Source: Cognaticolwellia sediminilitoris (GTDB lineage: Bacteria; Pseudomonadota; Gammaproteobacteria; Enterobacterales; Alteromonadaceae). Taken from it: 64,000 nucleotides of DNA. The translations under genes were made by a program, and so were the position numbers. The DNA lies in contig NBOG01000004.1 of assembly GCA_002104535.1 (NCBI GenBank), positions 186,001 to 250,000 on the forward strand, read 5' to 3'. The notes under the pieces are model-generated. The model was not told the DNA's origin. It saw only the letters and a list, made by a program, of their open reading frames with translations, and made no database searches. This document shows, piece after piece, positions 44,899 to 56,336 of the stretch (position 1 is the stretch's first letter; each line of letters begins with the position of its first letter).

Positions 44899-45591
44899 AT
44901 GAAAACGATTGGACTTTTGGGTGGAATGAGCTGGGAAAGCACCGCAGGCTATTACAAAGCAATTAATGAGGGAGTAAAAGATAAACTGGGTGGTCTTCAT
45001 TCAGCTCAAATTGCGATGTTTAGTGTCGATTTTGCAATAATTGAAAAATTACAAAATAAAGGCGATTGGGCTGGTGCAGCAATTATTTTATCAGATGCTG
45101 CGCAAAAAGTTGAAGCCGCTGGTGCAGATTTTCTATTAATTTGTACCAATACCATGCATAAAGTTGCTCCTGAAATCCAACGAACTATTAATATCCCTGT
45201 TATTCACATAGCCGATGCTACCGCTGAAACACTTATTGAAAACGGCATTAAAACTGTAGGATTGCTTGGAACAGCATTTACCATGGAGCAAGACTTCTAT
45301 AAAGGTATACTGGAAGAAAAGCATGGGCTTGACGTGATTGTTCCAAACCTACAAGATAGAAAAATAGTCCATGAAATTATCTACAATGAATTATGCCTCG
45401 GGAAAATCACCCCTGCTTCAAAAGCAGAATACCTAAAAATTATTAGTACGCTTTGTGAAAACGGAGCCGAGGCTGTGATTCTTGGCTGTACCGAAATAAG
45501 CATGTTGGTCAAGCAAGCTGACACAACCACTCCTCTTTACGACACAACACAAATACACGCTAATAAAGCGGTGGAATTACTCACTAACTAA
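44899..45591 (+). CDS. Aspartate/glutamate racemase family protein
   Basis: 230 residues of the Asp/Glu racemase fold. IGLLGGMSWESTAGYY opens the protein. LLICTNTMHK holds the first catalytic Cys and ILGCTEIS the second. Closest in motif to the YgeA/RacD branch, which racemises amino acids such as aspartate without PLP. A bidirectional terminator follows. Confidence 0.92.
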   Translation: MKTIGLLGGMSWESTAGYYKAINEGVKDKLGGLHSAQIAMFSVDFAIIEKLQNKGDWAGAAIILSDAAQKVEAAGADFLLICTNTMHKVAPEIQRTINIPVIHIADATAETLIENGIKTVGLLGTAFTMEQDFYKGILEEKHGLDVIVPNLQDRKIVHEIIYNELCLGKITPASKAEYLKIISTLCENGAEAVILGCTEISMLVKQADTTTPLYDTTQIHANKAVELLTN

Positions 45592-45690
45592 CCTTACTTC
45601 GAGATAAGCAAAGCTGCTCACCTCCCCCAAAAAACTGAGCTTAATTATTAAGTTATTAACAAACCTCGACATTTTATAGCTTTCATCGAT

Positions 45691-45732
45691 AAAAAAAGCA
45701 CTCATCATGTTTAACATAATGAGTGCTTTTTA
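45691..45732. terminator. Bidirectional terminator between racemase and subtilase genes
   Basis: AAAAGCACTCAT / ATGAGTGCTTTT, a perfect 12-bp stem with A-run and T-run on both sides. Confidence 0.92.
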
Positions 45733-45770
45733 ATTCTTGTTAAGATTAATTTAGTCAGTTAACTCACTGA

Positions 45771-47756
45771 TTAAAAATCAATACTCCAAGAGTCAATGTA
45801 ACCGGTATCACCGCGAGCCTTATCATAAACTTTTAAGCTCCAATTACCATTGCGTTCGATTCCCGTAGCATTAAGCGTGTAGGTCGCAACAATATTGTCT
45901 GCTGAACCACCTGTGTACTCACGCAGTACCGCTGAGGCACCCGTTGGAGTTACAAGCGTTAGTTTCAAGTCACCTACCCAAGTATGCTTAATATCAACAT
46001 TCACAGTAATCGAACCTGAATCACCACTGCCCGTTACATCAATAACACTGGTACTGGTTTTTCTGTCAGAAATACTAACGTTGGTATCATTAGAATATGA
46101 ACCGCCGCCTGGAGGTGGAGTTGATGGGTCTGTATAGCTGCCCACTAAACTAACACCACTAAAGGCACTATAACCGTTCATCATGACATGATAAGTACCG
46201 TTGTCGCTTGTACCTGTACAGCTTTCATTGTTGCCATTTGCATATGGACGACAATCATACGTAGAGGTAGTTGGTGCAGCACCAAAGCGTACATACAAAT
46301 CAGCATCACCGCTCCCACCACTCATATCGAAACTGATATCAGTAGCGCCAGCAGGCACTTGCATTGTAAAGTTCAGTTGCTCAGATGTGCTACCTGATAA
46401 GCCTGTTTGTGGCACACCGTTATCTAGTACACCAGCTGTTGGCGGTGGTGGTGGCGGTGGAGGAGTTACGCCACTACAACCATTTGCTGCTAAGGCATCA
46501 TACATATCTTTAGCTTGCACTAAACCATAGCCGTAACTGTTGTCACGCCCAGCAGAGCCTAAATCTTGTGCTGTGTTATTCATTGCTTGGCGAATTTCTT
46601 CACCTGTACAGCTAGGGAAGTGACTCCACACTAACGCTGCAACACCTGATGCGTGAGGCGTCGCCATTGATGTTCCATCCCAAGTCGCATAACCATTGCC
46701 AATAATAGTTGAAGTTACTGCAACACCTGGAGCAGCAATTTCGACTTGCGCGTTGCGTTGTGAAAATGACGCATGGTTTTTGTTGGAATCAAGTGCAGCA
46801 ACCGACATTACTGAATCGTATGAAGCTGGGTAAGAAAGCGCGGTATTACCATCATTACCGGCTGCGGCAATATTAAGTAAACCAGCGTTTGCTGCCGCAA
46901 TAAAGGCATTTTCTTCCGTCGTACTTGATGCGCCACCACCAATACTCATGCTAATAACTTTAGCGCCGGCAGCTTGACACTGCTCAACTGCACGAACCAT
47001 ATCTGAGCCATAGCCCCATGTTCCGGCATTGTTAAATATTTTTACGTTGTGTAAATCGAGTAAACCACTTGGGTTAACACTTGTTACGCCTGTACCATTA
47101 TTGCCTAACGCGGCAATTGTTCCAGCAACATGAGTACCATGTGAATGGCCCGGCTGCCACCAATTGCCAGTATTGTTACCTAAACCATCATCGTTATCAC
47201 CCGTAATACCTGAGTCGGTATAAGGACGTAAGTCTTCATGGTTACCTTCATAGCCAGTATCTGTAATACATACTGACATATTCGTTGTTGCGCTATCGCT
47301 GACTTGATCAGCCTGTACTAGAGCAATACCGTAAGGTGCTGACTCAGCCTGAGGAGATACAGCAGCTATACTATGATTATCAAAAGTGCGAGTAACACTT
47401 TCAATTAAATAACGAACTGGATCTTCTTCAATATACTCAACATTAGGATCGTTTTTCAGCGCCTTTAATTGGCCATGGTTTAACTTAGCCGCGGCAGCAT
47501 TTGACTTATCCATGTGTAAAATCATTTTTGCGCCATGCTTGGCTAAATGCTTATCATTTTTTGAACGCTTTTCTTTCGCTGATAGTTTTGCGTTACCGTT
47601 ATTAGCTTTAAACTTTACGATATAGCGTTTCTCTTCACTTTTAGGCCCATTATCCGTGGCGTTTACCTTAGCTTCTGTTGACAATGCAGTAACTGTCAGT
47701 GAACTTGCTATTGACACGGCAAGAAATGTTTTTGTTAAAAACTTAGTGCTTTTCAT
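45771..47756 (-). CDS. Secreted S8-family serine protease with PPC and P domains
   Basis: 661 residues from MKSTKFLTKTF, the signal-peptide start; the frame extends 34 codons upstream without a signal-like sequence. An inhibitor-I9-type propeptide precedes the subtilisin domain. Catalytic residues are Asp166 (CITDTGYEGNHEDL), His209 (HSHGTHVAGT) and Ser363 (GTSMATPHASG). A Pro-rich linker (eight Pro) leads to a PPC domain with ADLYVRFG and then a proprotein-convertase P domain ending GYIDSWSIDF. An extracellular protease for nutrient scavenging. Confidence 0.94.
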   Translation of the reverse strand: MKSTKFLTKTFLAVSIASSLTVTALSTEAKVNATDNGPKSEEKRYIVKFKANNGNAKLSAKEKRSKNDKHLAKHGAKMILHMDKSNAAAAKLNHGQLKALKNDPNVEYIEEDPVRYLIESVTRTFDNHSIAAVSPQAESAPYGIALVQADQVSDSATTNMSVCITDTGYEGNHEDLRPYTDSGITGDNDDGLGNNTGNWWQPGHSHGTHVAGTIAALGNNGTGVTSVNPSGLLDLHNVKIFNNAGTWGYGSDMVRAVEQCQAAGAKVISMSIGGGASSTTEENAFIAAANAGLLNIAAAGNDGNTALSYPASYDSVMSVAALDSNKNHASFSQRNAQVEIAAPGVAVTSTIIGNGYATWDGTSMATPHASGVAALVWSHFPSCTGEEIRQAMNNTAQDLGSAGRDNSYGYGLVQAKDMYDALAANGCSGVTPPPPPPPPTAGVLDNGVPQTGLSGSTSEQLNFTMQVPAGATDISFDMSGGSGDADLYVRFGAAPTTSTYDCRPYANGNNESCTGTSDNGTYHVMMNGYSAFSGVSLVGSYTDPSTPPPGGGSYSNDTNVSISDRKTSTSVIDVTGSGDSGSITVNVDIKHTWVGDLKLTLVTPTGASAVLREYTGGSADNIVATYTLNATGIERNGNWSLKVYDKARGDTGYIDSWSIDF

Positions 47757-48420
47757 GTTAAGTAAAACCTCTATTTTATTATTAGGGTAGCTTACAAAGA
47801 GAGAAAATCTCCTTAGCCTGTAATGTGAAGTAGCTAAGAACGTCGCAAAATTAATCACTGATTTGGAGCCGGTTCACATGTACTAATACAAGCTATGACT
47901 GAAAATGCTCTAGCTGTCAAAAGTGCATAATTTCGTCATAAATATGCACAAATATCGTCAATGAAAGTTAATAAATTGCTATAAAGCAAACGAGTTTCTT
48001 GATCGTTTTTCAGCCTGAAAGCATTAGAAAATAAAGAAATATAGATGACGCAAGATGTTAACGAAATGTAAGTAAGTTCATTAAGTAGCTATTCATTATT
48101 TATGGATTTATAAGCCTGTCAGTACGCTTTTGTTCATAAATTGGTCGTATTATTACTAAAAACAGTCGCATTATTTTGAAAAATAATTAGCTTGAAATAA
48201 CAGTTATCGTTTTAAGTCTCCTAAACAGTCACTTCTACATAGTGAATAAATTCAACCGCTCTTAATATTGTACTAACTTTAAACCTCTATGCTTTAATTT
48301 TAACTTTTACCCACACTTAGGTAATCGTTCAAGTGCTTGTAAGTATATTTTACTGTTGCACTTGTTTTATCTTAATTAAGACATATTATGTCTTTAGTTA
48401 ATTATATTTTGGAATTCAAC
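47757..48420. other. Long intergenic region between divergent subtilase and htpX genes
   Basis: About 660 AT-rich bases. It must carry both promoters. I find no small gene with a ribosome site, no repeat and no RNA. Confidence 0.45.
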
Positions 48421-49293
48421 ATGCAAAGAATTGTATTATTTTTACTGACTAACTTAGCCATTATGCTAGTACTTAGCGTAACGTTGAGTATTTTAATGTC
48501 TGTTTTTGGAATCGACAGACAAGGTATTGGTGGCCTGTTAATGCTAGCGTGTGTATTTGGTTTTGGTGGCGCCTTTATATCGCTACTCATGTCAAAATGG
48601 ATGGCCAAACGCTCAGTTGGGGCTTATGTTATTGAGCAACCTAAAAACAGTACCGAGCAATGGTTATTATCTACTGTAAAGCAATACGCTGAAACAGCGG
48701 GGATTGGCATGCCTGAAGTTGCACTTTATCAATCACCCGATATGAATGCTTTTGCCACAGGCGCTAACAAAAATAACGCTTTAGTGGCCGTCAGCACCGG
48801 TTTATTAGAGAACATGAGCCAAGCAGAGGCTGAAGCGGTAATTGGCCATGAAATTAGCCATGTTGCTAATGGTGACATGGTAACGCTAACGCTTGTTCAA
48901 GGTGTAGTAAATACCTTTGTGATCTTTCTTGCACGCTTAATTGCTGGCATTATTGATAACGCAACCCGCAGTAACAACAACCAAGGCGGTTTAGGTGGCT
49001 TCGCTTATTTTGGTATCGTGATTGTACTTGAAATGATATTAGGTGTGCTCGCCAGTATTATCGTCGCTTGGTTTTCAAGAAAAAGAGAATATAGAGCTGA
49101 TATTGGTGGTGCCCAGCTTGCAGGTAAATCAGCGATGATTGGCGCTCTTGAAAAGCTAAAACGTAGCCAAGACAGTCAACTTGAAGGCTCTATGATGGCG
49201 TTTGGCATTAATAGCAAGTCGAAGTTTACCAGCCTATTTGCCAGTCACCCGCCACTAGATGAGCGCATTCAAGCATTAAAGAACGCGCAATAA
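48421..49293 (+). CDS. htpX: Membrane zinc protease HtpX
   Basis: 290 residues started at [11 protein letters not shown], with GGA nine bases upstream; an 11-codon extension is unsupported. Two N-terminal helices, then [12 protein letters not shown] (HExxH), two more helices and the third zinc ligand in [16 protein letters not shown] quality-control protease for damaged inner-membrane proteins, usually induced by envelope or heat stress. Confidence 0.96.
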   Translation: MQRIVLFLLTNLAIMLVLSVTLSILMSVFGIDRQGIGGLLMLACVFGFGGAFISLLMSKWMAKRSVGAYVIEQPKNSTEQWLLSTVKQYAETAGIGMPEVALYQSPDMNAFATGANKNNALVAVSTGLLENMSQAEAEAVIGHEISHVANGDMVTLTLVQGVVNTFVIFLARLIAGIIDNATRSNNNQGGLGGFAYFGIVIVLEMILGVLASIIVAWFSRKREYRADIGGAQLAGKSAMIGALEKLKRSQDSQLEGSMMAFGINSKSKFTSLFASHPPLDERIQALKNAQ

Positions 49294-49373
49294 TATCGGT
49301 AAATGGTGTTAATTGACTTGTACTTTGTATGAAAGATTAACACCAATATGCTTTGTGACAATGTAAATTTGAG

Positions 49374-50180
49374 TTATTTTTTATTGAAAAAAGCCTGCCA
49401 ATTGGCTACATCTTGCGAGGTAAAACCATAGTGTTTAAAAATATCCTTTAACTCTTCTGTATCATGAATAGCGATCAATCCGGTATTTAATTCGGCCATA
49501 ATAATATTAGATTCTGGGGTATTTAGTGCTAATGCATGAGCAGATTTAGCACCATACTTCCCTCCAACGGTTTTAAGGCAATCGAAGTCCTCAGATTTGT
49601 CGTGAAAAATACAATAATACTCACCCACTCCATGCACGAAAAACAGATAATCAATACGTTTCTCTTTAAGCATACTAAATAATTGCTCACGCTCAGTTGT
49701 GGCATAGATATGTTGAAAACCAACCTCTTTCGCAAGCACTTCTTGTACTGATTTGCTGGTAACCCCGATAGTTTCAGAACTAAAATCAATATCTGAAATG
49801 TTATTCGCTGGGTTATCCGGCAAAGTATAGATAACTGATGAGGCAGGTATCAGCGGCAGTGTGAAGATTGCCCAAGTTTCACGCTCTTTGGTTTTAAAAG
49901 CAGGGAAGGCGAGTTCGACTTTTTCGGCTTTAAGGCGCTGTAACCCCCCTTGCCAATTTACTTTTTGCGGAACAAGTTTAATGTTTTGAGATTCAGCGGC
50001 AAGTTCAAGAATTCGCCATGAGCCGCCATAAACCGGAGAAGCTTGTATATATTGTTCGTGCTCTACATAAACAGCAATCGACACTTCCTTAAACTTTATA
50101 GCTTCCGCTAACACAGAAAATGACATGAATAAAATCATTGTAACTAGTGATAATTTTGTCAATTTGAACAAACTACTCAT
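49374..50180 (-). CDS. Periplasmic substrate-binding-like protein, 268 aa
   Basis: Signal peptide (LSLVTMILFMSFSVLAEA), then a two-lobe solute-binding pattern. GGSWRILELAAESQNIKLVP opens the first lobe, GGLQRLKAEKVELAFPAF resembles the amino-acid binding family, and LFSMLKEKRIDYLF belongs to the second. No transporter genes are adjacent, so the ligand and partner are unknown. It is convergent with htpX. Confidence 0.75.
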   Translation of the reverse strand: MSSLFKLTKLSLVTMILFMSFSVLAEAIKFKEVSIAVYVEHEQYIQASPVYGGSWRILELAAESQNIKLVPQKVNWQGGLQRLKAEKVELAFPAFKTKERETWAIFTLPLIPASSVIYTLPDNPANNISDIDFSSETIGVTSKSVQEVLAKEVGFQHIYATTEREQLFSMLKEKRIDYLFFVHGVGEYYCIFHDKSEDFDCLKTVGGKYGAKSAHALALNTPESNIIMAELNTGLIAIHDTEELKDIFKHYGFTSQDVANWQAFFNKK

Positions 50181-50345
50181 TTAACACCGCAATAAATTTA
50201 ACAACTCATTAGAGTCTGTACTACGATTGCGAATTTAACAACTTTCCCACCCTTCTATCTACACGTTTACAATATCTCTGGTCATGCGACAGTTTGAGAG
50301 TAATCCATATGCGGGTCTATTTATAAAGCTTTACAAAGTTAAATC

Positions 50346-50379
50346 AAAAAAAAAGGCCGAACATAACTGTCCGACCTTT
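50346..50379 (-). terminator. Terminator of the queA-tgt-yajC-secDF operon
   Basis: On the minus strand AAAGGTCGGAC / GTTCGGCCTTT pairs over all 11 positions using two G-U wobbles, with a six-base loop and a long U-run. Wobbles make it specific to this strand. Confidence 0.88.
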
Positions 50380-50431
50380 CTAAAATTGTTATAACAATCG
50401 ATGCGAGTTAATCACATCGGCTTAGCGTTAA

Positions 50432-51379
50432 CTAAGGCATCATTTGCTCTTGGTCTGCGCCTTCTTTCTCAATAACTTCCGGGATTAAGTCTTCTTTAGA
50501 AATACCTAATGCTAAAGCTACTGAGCTAGCTACGTAAACTGATGAGTAAGTACCAACAAAAACACCTAATAGTAATGCGGTTGCGAAACCATGAATTAAC
50601 GCACCACCTTTAAAAAATAACGCGGCAAGTACTAATAAAGTTGTAATTGAAGTAATAACAGTTCTCGATAACGTTTGCGTCAAAGAGATGTTAATAATAT
50701 CTTCTGGTGTACCCACACGTACTTTTCTGAAGTTTTCTCGAATACGATCCGAGACAACAATAGTATCGTTGAGTGAGTAACCGATCACCGCCAATATTGC
50801 CGCGAGTACTGTTAAATCGAATTCTAGTTGTAAAATAGAAAACAAACCTAACGTCAGTAACACATCATGGAACAATGCGATAACTGAGCCTAAAGCAAAG
50901 CGCCATTCAAAACGAAACGCAACATAGACTAGTATACATATCAGTGCGGTAAGCATTGCTAAACCACCCTGCTCCGCAAGTTCGTCACCAACACTGGCAC
51001 CAACAAACTCAATACGACGCATATCTATAGTTTGTCCCGTACCCGCTTGTAAAACATCAAGCACTTGGTTACCTAACATTTCAGCTTTAACGTCTTCACG
51101 CGTCGCTAAACGAATCACGACATCACGGCTTGAACCATATAACTGAACTACCGCATCGTCATAGCCGTTAGAGTCCATAATAGCGCGAATTTTGTTTAAA
51201 TCTGCGGCTTGTTCAAAGCCCACTTCGATTAACGTACCGCCAGTAAAATCTAAACCAAAGTTTAGTTTATTAGTTGCCAAAGATACTACTGAAGCAATCA
51301 TAAGTATCATACTAAATATCACCGCAACTTTGCGGTAACGCATAAAGGCAACAGTATCTTTTAATTGTAAAATTTGCAT
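50432..51379 (-). CDS. secF: Protein translocase subunit SecF
   Basis: 315 residues with six membrane helices. The family motif NFGLDFTGGTLIEV is near the start, FRFEWRFALGSVIALFHDV in helix 2 and GYSLNDTIVVSDRIREN near helix 4. It works with SecD and YajC to pull proteins through SecYEG with proton-motive force. Directly after secD (12-base gap). Confidence 0.96.
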   Translation of the reverse strand: MQILQLKDTVAFMRYRKVAVIFSMILMIASVVSLATNKLNFGLDFTGGTLIEVGFEQAADLNKIRAIMDSNGYDDAVVQLYGSSRDVVIRLATREDVKAEMLGNQVLDVLQAGTGQTIDMRRIEFVGASVGDELAEQGGLAMLTALICILVYVAFRFEWRFALGSVIALFHDVLLTLGLFSILQLEFDLTVLAAILAVIGYSLNDTIVVSDRIRENFRKVRVGTPEDIINISLTQTLSRTVITSITTLLVLAALFFKGGALIHGFATALLLGVFVGTYSSVYVASSVALALGISKEDLIPEVIEKEGADQEQMMP

Positions 51380-51391
51380 TATATTGAAGCC

Positions 51392-53239
51392 CTATATAGA
51401 TAATTTATCTAAACGTTTACCACCCCATACAGCATTAACCACTGTACGAGTACCGATAACCGCTGTAAACATCGATGTAATAATACCGATTGATAAAGTA
51501 ACAGCGAAACCTTTGATAGGTCCTGTACCTACGGCGAATAAAATCAACGCTGCAATCAAGGTAGTGATGTTGGCATCAATAATGGTAGAAAATGCCGCGT
51601 CATACCCTTGATGGATAGACTGTTGTACTGACTTACCAGCGCGCATTTCTTCACGAATACGTTCAAATATAAGTACGTTAGCATCAACGGCCATACCAAC
51701 GGTTAATACAATACCTGCCATACCGGGTAAGGTTAAGGTTGCACCTGGGATCATCGACATAACACCAATGATCAAAACTAAGTTTGCACCTAACGCTAAG
51801 TTAGCTACCACACCAAAAGCGCGGTAATAAACTAACATAAACAAAAACACTAAACCGAAGCCCATCATAATAGCTTGGAAGCCTAATTGAACGTTTTCAG
51901 CACCTAATGTAGGACCAACAGTTCTTTCTTCAACAATTTGGATTGGTGCAATCAAAGCACCTGCTCTTAGCAATAATGCTAAGTTATGCGCTTCAGCTTG
52001 ACTACCAGCCCCCGTAATACGGAAAGTTTTACCTAAACGTGCTTGAATAGTCGCGACACTGATCACTTCTTCTTGTTTTTCGAAGATAGTGTTGCCTTCA
52101 GAATCAAGACGATCGGTTGGCTTGTATTCAATAAATACTGTCGCCATTGGCTTGCCAATACTGTTTTTAGTGCCGTTTGACATTTTACTGCCACCAGCTG
52201 AATCTAAAGTAATATTAACTTGAGGACGGCTGTATTCGTCAAAACTTGAACCTGCATCAACAATGTGATCACCGGTTAACATGACGCGTTTTTTCAATAA
52301 TACTGGCTGTCCGTTACGCTCTTTTAACAACTGAGAGCTACCAGGGACACGACCATTAAGTGCAGCACCTAAATCACCTTCAGTATCAACTAAACGAAAT
52401 TCAATAGTTGCTGTAGCGTTTAGTATTTCTTTAGCTTTTGCAGTATCTTGAACACCCGGTAATTCGATAACAATATGTTTTTTACCTTGACGTTGAACCA
52501 GAGGCTCAGCAACACCAAGTTCATTAACACGGTTACGAATAATAGTGATGTTTTGTTGTAGAGCATACTCGCGAGTTTCTTTTAACTTTTGTTCGGTCAT
52601 TTTAGCCGATAAAGTTAATTTATCTTCGTTAGTGTCAAATGCTAAGCCGGTATTTTGCTTTTCAAGATAAGACTCTGCGCTGGATAAATCTTCAACATTA
52701 CGAAGTTGTACAATAATCGCATCATCTACTTTCTTAACCGAGCGATAACGGATTTTTTCACCACGTAAGCCGGTACGAAAATCATCAATTAAACTTTCTT
52801 GTGCTTTATTAATGGCTTCTTTCATGTTCACTTCCATCAAGAAGCTAACACCACCACTTAAATCTAAACCTAACTTCATTGGCGTACCGCCAAGGTTTGC
52901 TAACCACTTAGGGGTTGCAGGTGTAAGGTTTAAAGCAACTGAGTATTCATCGCCAATTTTTTCATCAAGTAAGTCACGCGCTTGCATTTGTTGCTCGGTG
53001 TCTTTAAAGCGCGCAAGAATTTGACCATCTTCTAACACGATACTCGCGTAAGAAATTTTATTTTCATCTAAATGTGTTTTAACAACATCTAGTGTTGTTG
53101 CGCTTGTTTCTATACCACGCAAACCAGAAACTTGTACTGCGGGATCTTCACCATAGAGGTTCGGAGACGCATACAAAGCACCAAGGGCTACAATAAGTAG
53201 CACCATTAATGTTTTCCATAATGGATATTTGTTTAACAC
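51392..53239 (-). CDS. secD: Protein translocase subunit SecD
   Basis: 615 residues. An N-terminal helix is followed by a large periplasmic P1 domain (from about residue 35) with [34 protein letters not shown] and [17 protein letters not shown] mark the C-terminal helical block. Forms SecDF with the next gene. Confidence 0.97.
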   Translation of the reverse strand: MLNKYPLWKTLMVLLIVALGALYASPNLYGEDPAVQVSGLRGIETSATTLDVVKTHLDENKISYASIVLEDGQILARFKDTEQQMQARDLLDEKIGDEYSVALNLTPATPKWLANLGGTPMKLGLDLSGGVSFLMEVNMKEAINKAQESLIDDFRTGLRGEKIRYRSVKKVDDAIIVQLRNVEDLSSAESYLEKQNTGLAFDTNEDKLTLSAKMTEQKLKETREYALQQNITIIRNRVNELGVAEPLVQRQGKKHIVIELPGVQDTAKAKEILNATATIEFRLVDTEGDLGAALNGRVPGSSQLLKERNGQPVLLKKRVMLTGDHIVDAGSSFDEYSRPQVNITLDSAGGSKMSNGTKNSIGKPMATVFIEYKPTDRLDSEGNTIFEKQEEVISVATIQARLGKTFRITGAGSQAEAHNLALLLRAGALIAPIQIVEERTVGPTLGAENVQLGFQAIMMGFGLVFLFMLVYYRAFGVVANLALGANLVLIIGVMSMIPGATLTLPGMAGIVLTVGMAVDANVLIFERIREEMRAGKSVQQSIHQGYDAAFSTIIDANITTLIAALILFAVGTGPIKGFAVTLSIGIITSMFTAVIGTRTVVNAVWGGKRLDKLSI

Positions 53240-53397
53240 AATATCACCCTATTTTCTTTTTAATCGCGCTATTACTTTGAAATAAATAATAACGCGAATG
53301 TTTATCAAACCCTGTCATAGCTATAGAAATGTGCATAATTGCAATAACACAACTGACACCTTGACCTACGATAACTATGAACAGTTACAATGTCTCT

Positions 53398-53733
53398 TTA
53401 TAGAGATTTCATTGTACCTTTAGGTAATACCGCGTTTACTGCGCCTTTTTGTACTGTAATTTCAGTACCTTCAGCAATGCTAACTACGATAAAGTCTTTT
53501 TCATCTGAAACTTTAACAATTTTCCCAACAATGCCGCCTTGTGTAAGTACTTCATCGCCTTTTGATAATTCAGACATTAAACTTTTATGCTCTTTCACAC
53601 GTTTAGCTTGTGGACGATAAATCATAAAATAAAACACGATACCAAATACCGCTAACATGATTAACATAGATGTACCATCAGCGCCTTGAGCAGGAGCTGC
53701 AGCAGCGTGGGCTTGGCTAATAAATAAACTCAT
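53398..53733 (-). CDS. yajC: Preprotein translocase accessory subunit YajC
   Basis: 111 residues. One helix (MLIMLAVFGIVFYFMIYRPQ), the RPQAKRVKEHKSLMSEL motif and a small beta domain (GDEVLTQGGIVGKIV). Between tgt and secD as in most gammaproteobacteria. Confidence 0.96.
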   Translation of the reverse strand: MSLFISQAHAAAAPAQGADGTSMLIMLAVFGIVFYFMIYRPQAKRVKEHKSLMSELSKGDEVLTQGGIVGKIVKVSDEKDFIVVSIAEGTEITVQKGAVNAVLPKGTMKSL

Positions 53734-53789
53734 AACTTCCTCTTATTATATTTTCTAATCAATTTGATAAAATTAAACCGGTTAAAGTT

Positions 53790-54950
<1,161 letters not shown>

Positions 54951-55027
54951 TTATCCTTTGCCCACTAGCGAAACAGGCTAGCAGCTTTTTACGTTTTAGC
55001 AGCTTGAAACCTCGAGCTTGCTATGAT

Positions 55028-56089
55028 TTATTTTGCATCATTATGATGATCTTTCTTGGTCAGCAACATGGCATCACCATAGCTGAAAAATCGGTATTGC
55101 TCAGCAACCGCATGTTGATAGGCAGCCATAATATTGTCATAACCTGAAAACGCACTAACTAGCATCAATAATGTCGATTCAGAAAGATGAAAATTAGTAA
55201 TGAGCGTATCAACAACTTGAAATTCATACCCTGGAGTAATAAAAATATCAGTATCACCGTAGAACTCACTCAGTACCTTGCCTTGTGCTTTTGCCGCCTT
55301 CGCTGCGCTTTCTAATGACCGCACAGACGTAGTACCAACAGCCACGACTTTACCGCCGTTAGCTTTAGTTTTTTCGATTTGTGCAACCACACTTGCTGGT
55401 ACTTCAGCATATTCAGCATGCATAACATGGTCAGCTATTTCATCTACTTTTACCGGTTGAAATGTGCCCGCGCCAACATGTAAGGTAACAAAAGCAAAAT
55501 CTACACCTTTCGCTTTCAATTGTGCCATCAGGGCATCATCAAAGTGAAGCCCTGCTGTAGGCGCTGCTACCGCGCCAGGTTTTTCATTATATACCGTTTG
55601 ATAACGTTCACGGTCACTGTCTTCGTCAGGTCGATCGATATAAGGAGGTAGTGGCATATGACCAATATCATCCAAAATCGCTAACACTGGCTGCTCACCA
55701 TGAAATTTAAGTTCAAACAAAGCGTCATGTCTTGCCACCATTGTCGCTTTCACTTTACCTTCTAGTAGGATTTCACTACCGGGCTTTGGCGATTTACTGC
55801 AACGAATATGAGCTAATACACTATGTTCATCTAATAAGCGCTCGACCAGAACCTCTAATTTACCGCCGCTTTCTTTTTGACCAAACATCCGAGCAGGAAT
55901 AACGCGAGTGTTATTAAACACCAGCAAATCGCCTGCATTGATATGGTTTATTAAATCGGTAAAGGTTTCATCATTACGCGCGCCAGTATTACCATTAAGC
56001 GTCATTAAGCGACTGGCTGAACGGTTGGTTTTTGGGTATCGGGCAATAAGTTCTTCGGGTAATTCAAATGAGAAATCGGCTACGCGCAT
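55028..56089 (-). CDS. queA: S-adenosylmethionine:tRNA ribosyltransferase-isomerase
   Basis: 353 residues. Transfers the ribosyl part of SAM to preQ1-tRNA to make epoxyqueuosine. Family motifs include [14 protein letters not shown] at the start, NDTRVIPAR-like [24 protein letters not shown] and [11 protein letters not shown]. First gene of the queA-tgt-yajC-secD-secF cluster, divergent from aceK. Confidence 0.97.
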   Translation of the reverse strand: MRVADFSFELPEELIARYPKTNRSASRLMTLNGNTGARNDETFTDLINHINAGDLLVFNNTRVIPARMFGQKESGGKLEVLVERLLDEHSVLAHIRCSKSPKPGSEILLEGKVKATMVARHDALFELKFHGEQPVLAILDDIGHMPLPPYIDRPDEDSDRERYQTVYNEKPGAVAAPTAGLHFDDALMAQLKAKGVDFAFVTLHVGAGTFQPVKVDEIADHVMHAEYAEVPASVVAQIEKTKANGGKVVAVGTTSVRSLESAAKAAKAQGKVLSEFYGDTDIFITPGYEFQVVDTLITNFHLSESTLLMLVSAFSGYDNIMAAYQHAVAEQYRFFSYGDAMLLTKKDHHNDAK

Positions 56090-56336
56090 GGTAAATTAAT
56101 TAGTTTAAAGATGAAAAAACGCGTAATTTTAGTGCTGTGAGCCACGAATAGCAAGTAATAACTTGTAATTCTGGCTCAGTGCCAGCCCAGAATAAACTTG
56201 TAATTAGCTTCTCAAATACTCGAGCAAGCTGACGAGTGTTATCACGAGAATAAATAATGACTATAGGGTAAAAATAATCACCAAAAATGCCAATTATAAC
56301 GTATGCTAAAATCACATTTGTTAACTGGGTAAGCTA

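Noticed and set aside
46188-46530. Plus-strand frames inside the subtilase gene
   Set aside because: They lie opposite a protein with complete catalytic, PPC and P domains; chance frames.
49304-49345. Hairpin TGGTGTTAAT / ATTAACACCA between htpX and the binding-protein gene
   Set aside because: Long 22-nt loop and no T-run; not convincing as a terminator.
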